64,000 nucleotides of DNA from a bacterium (GTDB lineage Bacteria; Krumholzibacteriota; Krumholzibacteriia; LZORAL124-64-63), in assembly GCA_016703265.1 (NCBI GenBank), contig JADJCK010000009.1, positions 62,001 to 126,000 on the forward strand, read 5' to 3'. The notes beneath the pieces were generated by a model. That model worked only from the letters and a program-made list of their open reading frames with translations. It was not told the origin of the DNA and made no database searches. Shown here piece by piece: positions 56,982-64,000 of the stretch; position 1 is the stretch's first letter, and each line of letters opens with the position of its first letter. The translations under genes and the position numbers were made by a program.

Positions 56982-59396
56982 ATGAAACGCACTGCCGCCC
57001 CGCGCCGTTACCATACAGCCTGCCTCTGCCTGTTGACCGTCGCCGCCCTGCTGGCCGCACCGGCCGCAGCCCAGGTGGAAGAGATCCTCGACGACCCCGC
57101 GGGATGGACCTTCCGCTACGGCGCCACCGCGACCGATATCACCACGGACATCAACGCCGGCCTGCGACCCTTCTCCATCCAGCGGGTGGCCGCGAACAGC
57201 TACGACGTGCTCACGGTCGAGAACGCCGGCAGCTACGCGGTGGCGGGTTTCGGGACCGGCAACATGCACTACAACCGCACGTCGTCCCAGTTGAGCCTCG
57301 AGCTGGCCAACCGCCGGCTCGTCAGCCTGGACTGCTACGAGGAATCGGGCGTGACGCGGATGACGGCGATCTCCATCCCCAACACCGGCGGAAGCTCCGC
57401 CGGCTGGGGCTGGCTCGTGGGGCAGTCGCTGCAGCAGATCGTCGACTGGGTTGCGAACACGACGCCGGCGATCCGCATCACCGACCTGTCGATCTACACG
57501 GTCGGCGGGCAGAAGTACTACGCGGCGGTGGCCGTGTACAACGAGGGCGCGCAGTACCAGGGCTGGTGGTGGTACTTCGACAAGACCGAGGCCGAGATCA
57601 CGGCCCTGCTGACGCAGAACAGCGCGCGGCTGATCGACATCGAGCTGGAGACCGCGCCTTCGCTGTTCACGGGGGCCCGCTTCGCCGCCGTGATGGTGGC
57701 CCAGAATCCGGGCGGCGGCTGGTTCGATGCCTCGTCGACCGGCACGCAGACCGGCAACCTGATCGGCCAGACCGGCGGTCGCCTGACGAGCCTGCACCGC
57801 TACACCACCGCTCTCGGCACCACCGCCTATGCGGTCAGCCTGGTCGACAACGCCAACGACCAGACGCGGCGCGTGCGCGGCTTCATGGGTTCGCAGGCCA
57901 CGCAAGGCTCCTACGGCTTCAAGCTCAAGCAGGTGGGCGGCCCGGTGATCGCGTCCCTGAACGAGAACTTCGTGTTCGAGCCGGCCAGCACCATGAAGAT
58001 CCTGCACGGTGTCGGCGCGATCCGCGAGTGCGCGCAGGGCGACCTTTCCCTGGCCGGCGACATCTGGGTGCCCAACACCTGCACCTCCGAGGCATGGAAC
58101 AACATCTGCCCCGATGACAACTACAGCTGCAATTCCGGCTACGAGCCGCTCGAGACAACGCTTCGTGGCATGTTGCGAAGCTCGCACAACGGCCGCACCC
58201 GCACCATCGAGGAGCTCGTCGGGCGGACGACCCTGAACAACTTCGCCGACTTCACGGCCGACCTGAGCAACACCCAGATCAACCACACCCTCGGCTGCCT
58301 GTGCGGGAACACCCCTAACACGACGACCGCGGCCGACCTGACGAGCCTCTACGAACAGATCGCCGACGGCTCGTTCTTCAACGCGACGTGGAGCGAGGAA
58401 CTGTTCGGCATCATGGCCAACGTCACCGACTGGGGATACGGCACCAATGCGGACGAGGCGTTCAATACGCTGCGGATCGTCATCAACGAAGAGGCAGCCC
58501 AGACCGACCTGACGGCGAGCGAGATCCTCGACTTCCGCGCCGCATTGCAGTTCTCGGCCAAGGGCGGCGACTACGGCTGCAGCGGTGTTTCGTGGCGCTC
58601 GACGGCAGGCTGGTACAGCATTCCGTTCAAGTTCTACGCCCTCGGCAGTTGGTTCACGACCCGCCGTGAATACACCGTGGCCACGTTCGTCGACGCAGGG
58701 GTCGCTCCCGGTTCCGCGGTCGCGTACTTCGCAGCCGAGGAGCTCGTCCGCGAGCAGATCCGCGAGGCGCTCGAGACCTGGGACGACGCCTGCTCGACCG
58801 GCATCAGCAGCCATCCGTCCAACACCACCGTGGACGCCGGCGATGACGCCCAGTTCACCGTCGCCAGCGGCGGTGCCGGCTTCGGCGAGTACCAGTGGCA
58901 GAAGCTTTCCAGCGGTCAGTGGATCAGCCTGATCAACTATCCCGGCCAGACCAGTGGTGCATCGACCGGGACGCTGACCATTCTTGCGACCGAGGAAAGC
59001 GACGAGGGTTCCTTCCGCTGCCGCATCACCAAGGATTGCGGCGTCACGTACAGCAACAGCGCCACGTTGACGGTCGAGCCCGGCTACCTGTCACCGGTAC
59101 CGGGCGCCGTGCCCACGCACCTGGTCGTGCATGCTCCCATGCCGAACCCGTTCAACCCGCAGGTGACGCTGCGCTTCGAGCTGCCGCGCCATACCGATGT
59201 CGCGGTGCTCGAGATCTTCGACGTGGCGGGGCGCCGGGTCCGCTCGATCTCGGCGTCCTCGCTGGCGCCCGGCGCCCACGAGTTCACCTGGAACGGCACC
59301 GACGACGGCGGACAGCGGATGTCGTCCGGCATGTACATCGCCCGCCTGCGCGCCGGCGACGAGCAGGTCGTGCACCGGGTGATGATGGTGGAATAG
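56982..59396 (+). CDS. secreted beta-lactamase-like serine hydrolase with Ig and FlgD-like domains
   Basis: 804 residues; GGGAGG before ATG 56982. Signal peptide YHTACLCLLTVAALLAAPAA. Residues ~35-330 are Trp-rich repeats (YQGWWWYFDKTEAEITALLT, SARLIDIELETAPSLF, TGARFAAVMVAQNPGGGWFD) like the BTRD1/polyglycine-hydrolase N-terminal part. Then a class-A-beta-lactamase-like domain: FVFEPASTMKILHGVGAIRE (SxxK, Ser nucleophile), RSSHNGRTRTIEELVG (SHN instead of SDN) and FSAKGGDYGCSG (KGG instead of KTG). A single Ig-like domain (SEDEGSFRCRITKDCG-type) and the tail PMPNPFNPQVTLRFELPRH ... RVMMVE follow. Probably a secreted peptidase of the polyglycine-hydrolase sort, not an antibiotic resistance enzyme. 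Confidence 0.75.
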   Translation: MKRTAAPRRYHTACLCLLTVAALLAAPAAAQVEEILDDPAGWTFRYGATATDITTDINAGLRPFSIQRVAANSYDVLTVENAGSYAVAGFGTGNMHYNRTSSQLSLELANRRLVSLDCYEESGVTRMTAISIPNTGGSSAGWGWLVGQSLQQIVDWVANTTPAIRITDLSIYTVGGQKYYAAVAVYNEGAQYQGWWWYFDKTEAEITALLTQNSARLIDIELETAPSLFTGARFAAVMVAQNPGGGWFDASSTGTQTGNLIGQTGGRLTSLHRYTTALGTTAYAVSLVDNANDQTRRVRGFMGSQATQGSYGFKLKQVGGPVIASLNENFVFEPASTMKILHGVGAIRECAQGDLSLAGDIWVPNTCTSEAWNNICPDDNYSCNSGYEPLETTLRGMLRSSHNGRTRTIEELVGRTTLNNFADFTADLSNTQINHTLGCLCGNTPNTTTAADLTSLYEQIADGSFFNATWSEELFGIMANVTDWGYGTNADEAFNTLRIVINEEAAQTDLTASEILDFRAALQFSAKGGDYGCSGVSWRSTAGWYSIPFKFYALGSWFTTRREYTVATFVDAGVAPGSAVAYFAAEELVREQIREALETWDDACSTGISSHPSNTTVDAGDDAQFTVASGGAGFGEYQWQKLSSGQWISLINYPGQTSGASTGTLTILATEESDEGSFRCRITKDCGVTYSNSATLTVEPGYLSPVPGAVPTHLVVHAPMPNPFNPQVTLRFELPRHTDVAVLEIFDVAGRRVRSISASSLAPGAHEFTWNGTDDGGQRMSSGMYIARLRAGDEQVVHRVMMVE

Positions 59397-59434
59397 CCGG
59401 ACAGCCGGCGGGATTCCCGCAATTGAACGAAGAA

Positions 59435-59470
59435 GCCCCGCCGCACCCGAGTGCGGCGGGGCTCTCTCTT
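59435..59470. terminator. bidirectional terminator
   Basis: Perfect 12-bp stem GCCCCGCCGCAC / GTGCGGCGGGGC with loop CCGA, then TCTCTCTT on the plus strand. It lies between converging genes. Confidence 0.85.
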
Positions 59471-59482
59471 ATCGGCCCGCGA

Positions 59483-61585
59483 TCACTTGAGAAGCGTCAT
59501 CTTCCGCGACTCGTTGATGCCCGGCCCTTCCAGCCGGCAGAAGTACACACCGCTCGGCTGGCCGGTGGCGTCCCAGGTCACGGTATGGTTGCCGGCCGGC
59601 AGCGAGCCTTCGGCGAGCACGGCCACCTGCTGACCACGCGTATTGTAGATCGTCAGCCTGACGTTGCAGTCGCGCGGCAGGTTGAAGGCGACCTGCGTGA
59701 CGGGATTGAACGGGTTCGGCTGGTTCTGCTGGAGAACCGCTGCGGCCGCCACGGCCGCCGCCACGCTCACGCAGCCGGCCTGGGTCGCGGTGTGCGAGCC
59801 GGACTCGTTGGTCACCGTCAGCGAGACGTCGTAGACGCCCGCCTCGGCGTAGATGTGGCTGGGGCTCTGCTCGGTCGAGCTGCTGCCGTCGCCGAAGTCC
59901 CAGGCCCAGGCCGTGGCGGCGCCCGTCGAGGCGTCGGTGAACACCACCTCGAGCGGCGCGCTGCCGCTGGCCGTCACGGTGGTGAACGCCGCGATCGGCG
60001 TGACAGGAGCCGCGCTGCCGACCGCGGCCGCGGCGTTGACCAGGCCCGATCCGGAGTAGCGGTCCCAGCCGGCCTCGGACTCGTCGTTGACCACGTCACG
60101 GGCGGAACTGACCAGCAGCTCGCGCACCTCGGCAGGCGTGTAGTCCGGGAACGCCGAGAGGATCAGCGCCGCCACGCCGGCCACGTACGGCGTGGCGCAG
60201 CTGGTCCCGTTGAAGAACGGCTCGACGTCGCCCGCGCTGTACCCGCCGCTGCCCATGATATCACAGGTGGGCAGGATGGTCGGCCCGAGCAGGTCGACCG
60301 CGTCGGCCGCGCCCTTCACGATGGCGCCGTAGCTGGACCCCCACCAGCGCTCGCCGTCGCAGGTGGGACCGCGCGGATCGGCCGAGACGCCCGCGTTCAG
60401 TTCCTGGGCCAGGCTCGAGCTGCGCTTGCGGTCGCCGCCCGGCGAAGCCGCGCCGACGGCGATCACGTACGGGCTCGCGGCCGGGTACTGGATGTCGCCC
60501 TTGTTGCCGTTGCCGGTGGCCGCCAGCAGCACCACGCCGGCGGCGTCGGCATACTGCAGCGCGGCTTCGGTCGCGGCATCGGTCTTGATCGGCGCGCCGA
60601 AGCTCATGCTCACGATGTCGGCGCCGTGATCGGCGGCGTAGTAGAGCGCGTTCTGGACGGCGCTGAAGTACATGTACCCGTCGCTCTCGGCCACCTTCAG
60701 CGGCATGATGCTGCACCCCGGCGCCACGCCCACGGCGCCGATGCCGTTGTTCAGGGCGGCGGCAACGCCCGCGCAGGCGGTGCCATGGCCGGCGCCGGCG
60801 GCGTTGTCGTCGGGATCGGCGTCGTCGTCACCGAAGTCGTAGCCGGTCACCAGGCGAAGGTCGGCATGGTCGGTGTCCACGCCCGAATCGATGATGGCGA
60901 TGACGACGGACGCCGAGCCGTAGCCCTGCGGCCCGTCCCACGCCTGCGGCAGGTCGGCGTCGAAGCCCACGACGCCGGCGCCATCGCCCGTGTGGCTGTG
61001 GCTGCCGTTCGGATTGTAGGCGGGAAGCTGGGCCCGGTTCTCGTGGCCCCAGTTGTCGGCGAAGCCGGGGTCCGTCGGAACAGCGGACGGGAACGCGCGC
61101 CAGTCCAGCGATACCGCCTGCACCTCGTCCAGCGCCGCGAAGGCGTCGGCCAGGCCGGGCAGGTCCTTCACGTCGGCGAAGTGGAACATGAACCAGCGAT
61201 CGACGCCCGCGCCGGCAGCCTTGCTGCGGTTGAGCGGCGCATCGTAGGGCCGGCTGATCCCGGTGACGCCGGCGTTCTGCGCCAGGTCATCGACGCCCTT
61301 GAGGCCGGTCTTCGCCTCCTTCACCCGGCGCCCCTTGTCCAGGGGCACGTCCATCAACGTCGTCTCCATCGCCCCGTCGCGGATCTGCACGAGAAGCCGG
61401 CCCGGCGCGTAGGATTGTTCACCGCCCGCGGCGCCCATGAATCCGTAGAGGGCCGGCGCCGCGGCCGGCGGCCCCTTGGGCGCCTCGTTGTTCCCGGGCT
61501 TCAGGTACAGGATGGTCGCTGCCGCGACCAGCACACCGACCGGCAGGATGGCGCGCACGATGGTGATACCGCGACGACCGTTCAT
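59483..61585 (-). CDS. S8 subtilisin-like protease with PKD and FlgD-like tail
   Basis: 700 residues; GGAG 5 nt before ATG 61585. N-terminal membrane or signal helix (RAILPVGVLVAAATILYLK). A prodomain holds RLLVQIRDGAMETTLMDVPL and FADVKDLPGLADAFAALDEV. Catalytic triad: Asp in IAIIDSGVDTDHADLRLVTG, His in AAGAGHGTACAGVAAALNNG, Ser in FFNGTSCATPYVAGVAALIL. Oxyanion Asn in VVLLAATGNGNKG. A PKD domain follows (WAWDFGDGSSSTEQSPSHIY, GVYDVSLTVTNESG). Tail: NQPNPFNPVTQVAFNLPRD, YNTRGQQVAVLAEGSLPAG, SRKMTLLK. All residues intact; should be active and secreted. Confidence 0.93.
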   Translation of the reverse strand: MNGRRGITIVRAILPVGVLVAAATILYLKPGNNEAPKGPPAAAPALYGFMGAAGGEQSYAPGRLLVQIRDGAMETTLMDVPLDKGRRVKEAKTGLKGVDDLAQNAGVTGISRPYDAPLNRSKAAGAGVDRWFMFHFADVKDLPGLADAFAALDEVQAVSLDWRAFPSAVPTDPGFADNWGHENRAQLPAYNPNGSHSHTGDGAGVVGFDADLPQAWDGPQGYGSASVVIAIIDSGVDTDHADLRLVTGYDFGDDDADPDDNAAGAGHGTACAGVAAALNNGIGAVGVAPGCSIMPLKVAESDGYMYFSAVQNALYYAADHGADIVSMSFGAPIKTDAATEAALQYADAAGVVLLAATGNGNKGDIQYPAASPYVIAVGAASPGGDRKRSSSLAQELNAGVSADPRGPTCDGERWWGSSYGAIVKGAADAVDLLGPTILPTCDIMGSGGYSAGDVEPFFNGTSCATPYVAGVAALILSAFPDYTPAEVRELLVSSARDVVNDESEAGWDRYSGSGLVNAAAAVGSAAPVTPIAAFTTVTASGSAPLEVVFTDASTGAATAWAWDFGDGSSSTEQSPSHIYAEAGVYDVSLTVTNESGSHTATQAGCVSVAAAVAAAAVLQQNQPNPFNPVTQVAFNLPRDCNVRLTIYNTRGQQVAVLAEGSLPAGNHTVTWDATGQPSGVYFCRLEGPGINESRKMTLLK

Positions 61586-61856
61586 GGCTGCTCCAGGCTG
61601 GGGTGGCGACGGGGCGTCAACGGACGCCCGCCATGAACGTCGCGGACGCAAGGCCGGTGCCATCGGCGGGCGGCCCCGCCACGGAATCGCCTTTACGCCA
61701 AGCCATTGCTGGTCTTAAGGTTGGGCTGCGGGAGCGAGCCGCGCGCCAGGTCCGGCAGGCGCGGGCGCGCCCGGGTGACGACTATTCTGCGCGGACGGCG
61801 GCAGGTTGTGCCGGGCAAAGCGGGAGGCCCGGCCGGCCCGCAAAGGAGAGATCGAG

Positions 61857-62198
61857 TTGACGCCACATGCCTGGGTCCACGAGTTCCCCGCGGCGATCAC
61901 CGTCTGTGACGCCACCGGCATCATCCTCGAGATGAACGCGCGCGCGATCGAGACCTTCGCGCGCGACGGCGGCGCCGAACTGGTCGGGCGCAACGTGCTC
62001 GACTGCCACCCCGAGCCATCGCGGACACAGCTGGCGACGATGCTCGCGGAGAAGGCGTCGAACGCCTACACCATCGAGAAGAACGGCGTGCGCAAGCTGA
62101 TCTACCAGTCGCCCTGGTACGAGAACGGCGAGTACCGCGGCTTCGTCGAGATGTCGCTCGTGATCCCGGAGACGATGCCGCACCACGTCCGCACCTGA
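61857..62198 (+). CDS. PAS-domain protein
   Basis: 113 residues from TTG 61857 with AAAGGAG 8 nt upstream; an ATG 17 codons earlier is possible but lacks a site. The protein is one PAS fold: FPAAITVCDATGIILEMNAR, GGAELVGRNVLDCHPEPSRT, AYTIEKNGVRKLIYQSPWYE and GEYRGFVEMSLVIPETMPHH. It has no output domain, so it may be a stand-alone sensor or a partner for another protein. A CHPEPS segment is typical of one PAS subgroup. Ends with a hairpin terminator. Confidence 0.82.
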   Translation: MTPHAWVHEFPAAITVCDATGIILEMNARAIETFARDGGAELVGRNVLDCHPEPSRTQLATMLAEKASNAYTIEKNGVRKLIYQSPWYENGEYRGFVEMSLVIPETMPHHVRT

Positions 62199-62202
62199 GA
62201 AG

Positions 62203-62229
62203 CGGCCGGCTCCCGATGGGAACCGGCCG
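62203..62229. terminator. hairpin between converging genes
   Basis: CGGCCGG-c-TCCC / GGGA-a-CCGGCCG around GAT: an 11-pair stem with one mismatch, followed by TTGCT. Confidence 0.65.
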
Positions 62230-62256
62230 TTGCTCGCACGGTCGTCTGCACCGCGC

Positions 62257-63012
62257 CTAGCGGAACAGGCTCTTGACGTCACCCCACGTCGAGGCCTCGG
62301 TCGAGACGACCGAATCGACCGCGAAGCCGATGTTGACGCCGATGCCGTCGCCGCGCAGCTGCGTCTGGATGACGGTGATGCTCGACACCGCGTCGTCGAT
62401 CCGCACCACGGCCAGCTGCGAATTCCACCAGGGATTGGAGCCGCCGGCGCCCGTCACCGAGTTCATGACCGTGAAGGTGCCCGCACCGCCGATGAACTGG
62501 GACGCGCCGGCCGTCACGTCACCGACGAAGTCGCCGAGGAACGTGCCGTTCTGCAGGACGCGGGTGGTCGACGTGCCGCCGCCGAAGCTCGTCGTCGCGC
62601 CGAGGCCGATCGGCCCGACGAAGACCGAGCCCGCAGGCAGCGTCGACGCGAAGGTGTAGGTGATCGTGCCGACCTCGGGGCCCAGCAGGCCCGGCGTAAA
62701 GATCGTGGCGAAGGACTCGAAGTTCGTCCACGAGTAGGTGTCCGGTCCGAACGTCACGCTGCCGGCGGTGTAACCCGCGCTGAGCAGCCGCGAATGGGTC
62801 CAGTGCGCCGGGATCGAGTAGGTCACGGTGACGTTGCCGACGCCGGCCACCGGGATGATCGCGCCGTTCGGCACCGGCGAGCCGAAGGCGGTGGGCGACT
62901 GGTCCAGCCAGGTGATGGGAACGATCACGGCGGAGGCCGCGACGGCCCCGATGAGGGAGCAGGCGATGATGGCCAACGACAACAGGTTGACCGGCTTGCG
63001 CAGTGTATTCAT
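62257..63012 (-). CDS. exported protein with STWGDVKSLFR tail
   Basis: 251 residues; AAGGAG 5 nt before ATG 63012. Signal peptide VNLLSLAIIACSLIGAVAAS. The mature part is beta-rich with VTYSIPAHWTHSRLLSAGYT, FATIFTPGLLGPEVGTITYT and WWNSQLAVVRIDDAVSSITV; I do not recognise the domain. It is Cys-poor. The end, VVSTEASTWGDVKSLFR, is a strong example of the shared short C-terminal motif. Promoter in the next entry. Confidence 0.75.
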   Translation of the reverse strand: MNTLRKPVNLLSLAIIACSLIGAVAASAVIVPITWLDQSPTAFGSPVPNGAIIPVAGVGNVTVTYSIPAHWTHSRLLSAGYTAGSVTFGPDTYSWTNFESFATIFTPGLLGPEVGTITYTFASTLPAGSVFVGPIGLGATTSFGGGTSTTRVLQNGTFLGDFVGDVTAGASQFIGGAGTFTVMNSVTGAGGSNPWWNSQLAVVRIDDAVSSITVIQTQLRGDGIGVNIGFAVDSVVSTEASTWGDVKSLFR

Positions 63013-63140
63013 GACATCTCCTTGGAGACGCATTGCCAGGGGTTCCACACCGACTTGGGGGCCGCCGCTGTCCGTACAGGCTGGACGATCCCCGGCGAGA
63101 TCGATGCGCGAAGGGTGAGACTACAATAAAGAAGATGAAA

Positions 63141-63169
63141 ATGATATGATTTTCACTGTTTCTTAACAA
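63141..63169 (-). promoter_or_regulatory. promoter of the 62257 gene
   Basis: Minus strand TTGTTA (63169-63164), 17-bp spacer, TATCAT (63146-63141). The region is AT-rich and holds GAAAAT...ATTTTC, a short inverted repeat. Confidence 0.5.
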
Positions 63170-63171
63170 AA

Positions 63172-63205
63172 CGTGCCGGGCAGCGGACAGGGGCCGCCCG
63201 GCACG
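63172..63205 (-). terminator. hairpin terminator of the 63220 gene
   Basis: Perfect 10-bp stem CGTGCCGGGC / GCCCGGCACG around a 14-nt loop; on the minus strand it is followed by TTTTGTTAAG. Confidence 0.65.
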
Positions 63206-63219
63206 CAGGCAGATGGCAC

Positions 63220-64000
63220 CTACTTCAACATCGTCACCTTGCGCACGTCGACCTGCCCGTCCGCGCGCGTCTCCACGAAGTAGAGGCCCGAAGCCGCCTG
63301 GCCGCCACGATCATCCGCACCGTCCCACAGCACGGTGCCCTGCGTCACGGCCACCGGGCCGTCGACCAGCGTCCGCACCAGCGCACCGCGCGCATCGAAC
63401 ACCTTCATGGCCAGGTGACCGGGGCGAGCCAGGGTGTAGCGCAGCGTCACCGAGGGATTGAACGGGTTGGGCTGCGCCGCGACCGCCAGGGCAGGCGCGG
63501 TACCGGGCACGCCCGTGGCCATGGTGTTCAGGTCCCAGGGAATGCCGAAGTAGTAGCTCACTTCCATCAGGAGCCCCGCCCGCGGCAACTGCGGCATCTG
63601 CGCCTTGTCCCAGCCCATGACAAACGATACGTCGAACGGCAGCGTGATCACGCGGCCCGGCCCCGCGGTCTGGAGCACCGCCGCCGCATACGGGTACGGC
63701 GTTGCGACCCCACCGGCGTCGGTGAACAGCGCCAGCGGTTGGGCGCCGACCTGCGGCAGGATGGCGTCGAAGTCGTTCGGCGTCGGGCAGCCACCGTAGA
63801 GCAGCCACTCGTTCGTCGTCAGGAACACGGGATTGCCCGGAACAGCAGCGACGGTGGGCGAGGCCTGGCCGCCGATGTTGTCGCGCACGTCGCCGTCGAC
63901 GTATTGCACGCCCATCGTCGATTCCAGGAAGGTGCGTGCAACCGTCCCCGAGGTGTAAAGGCTGTGGGCCAGATCTTCGCCGCACAGCAGCATGTCGCGA
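63220..64000 (-). CDS. secreted protein with FlgD-like tail, N-terminus cut by window edge
   Basis: The frame stays open to the right edge, so the start lies outside. The visible part begins SRDMLLCGEDLAHSLYTSGT and has VQYVDGDVRDNIGGQASPTV, GGVATPYPYAAAVLQTAGPG and VITLPFDVSFVMG. This resembles the surface-type domains that often precede the sorting tail in FCB bacteria; I cannot name it. Tail: AAQPNPFNPSVTLRYTLARP, KVFDARGALVRTLVDGPVAV, LWDGADDRGGQAASGLYFVE, KVTMLK. Exported, function unknown. Confidence 0.7.
   Translation of the reverse strand, partial: RDMLLCGEDLAHSLYTSGTVARTFLESTMGVQYVDGDVRDNIGGQASPTVAAVPGNPVFLTTNEWLLYGGCPTPNDFDAILPQVGAQPLALFTDAGGVATPYPYAAAVLQTAGPGRVITLPFDVSFVMGWDKAQMPQLPRAGLLMEVSYYFGIPWDLNTMATGVPGTAPALAVAAQPNPFNPSVTLRYTLARPGHLAMKVFDARGALVRTLVDGPVAVTQGTVLWDGADDRGGQAASGLYFVETRADGQVDVRKVTMLK

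Overview
The window is 64 kb of GC-rich bacterial DNA with dense genes on both strands. Many genes encode large secreted proteins that carry a Sec signal peptide and a C-terminal FlgD-like or Por-tail-like beta-sandwich (PNPFNP ... MYxxRLxxxxxxxxxKMxLV[KR]). That tail, Gram-negative lipoproteins, an Hcp-like protein and the lack of any Firmicutes or Actinobacteria signature suggest an uncultured member of the FCB side of the tree (Krumholzibacteria, Eisenbacteria or Latescibacteria type). The phylum is my inference and no rRNA marker is present. I saw no tRNA, rRNA or CRISPR array.

Layout. 1-4134: minus-strand operon of an ECF sigma factor, a double zinc-finger membrane anti-sigma-like protein and a TPR-CHAT protein (cut by the window edge). 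4502-6201: a secreted protein and a lipoprotein. 6202-12070: an accessory island with IS91-family remnants, a KptA-like/SUKH fusion protein, yaaA wedged between two pieces of an IS91 transposase, and an AbiE toxin-antitoxin operon with a visible promoter and repeated operator. 12077-21541: M14 and S9 peptidases, an FG-GAP secreted protein, a SOUL protein and a GT39 glycosyltransferase. 21600-22900: an IS110-family element. 23161-34738: small secreted proteins, a TPR protein, a DUF1801 protein, a long LVIVD-repeat protein, more IS91 scraps, a radical SAM/SPASM protein and a dicarboxylate symporter. 34913-39396: housekeeping genes (deoD, a YaiI/YqxD gene, pckA, a coiled-coil protein, a YkgJ protein). 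39527-64000: secreted beta-helix, Het-C-like, Hcp-like, beta-lactamase-like and subtilisin proteins, interleaved with an alcohol dehydrogenase, two hybrid sensor kinases, a haem-motif chemoreceptor and a GH53 galactanase.

Three points stand out. (1) Five short exported proteins share a short C-terminal motif, roughly [ST/A][WF]Gx[VI]Kx[LA]L/[FY]R at the very end, distinct from the FlgD-like tails; it may be a second sorting signal. (2) The gene at 53753-55756 has one in-frame UGA where a CxxC redox motif should begin (W-UGA-A-Y-C), followed by a plausible SECIS hairpin, so it may be a selenoprotein. (3) The sigma/anti-sigma/TPR-CHAT operon looks like a protease-controlled sigma-factor switch.

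Caution: at least seven non-mobile genes are broken by single-base indels, often in C or G runs, and one kinase also has a nonsense codon. Uncorrected assembly errors are a likely explanation, so 'pseudogene' here often means 'broken in this sequence'.
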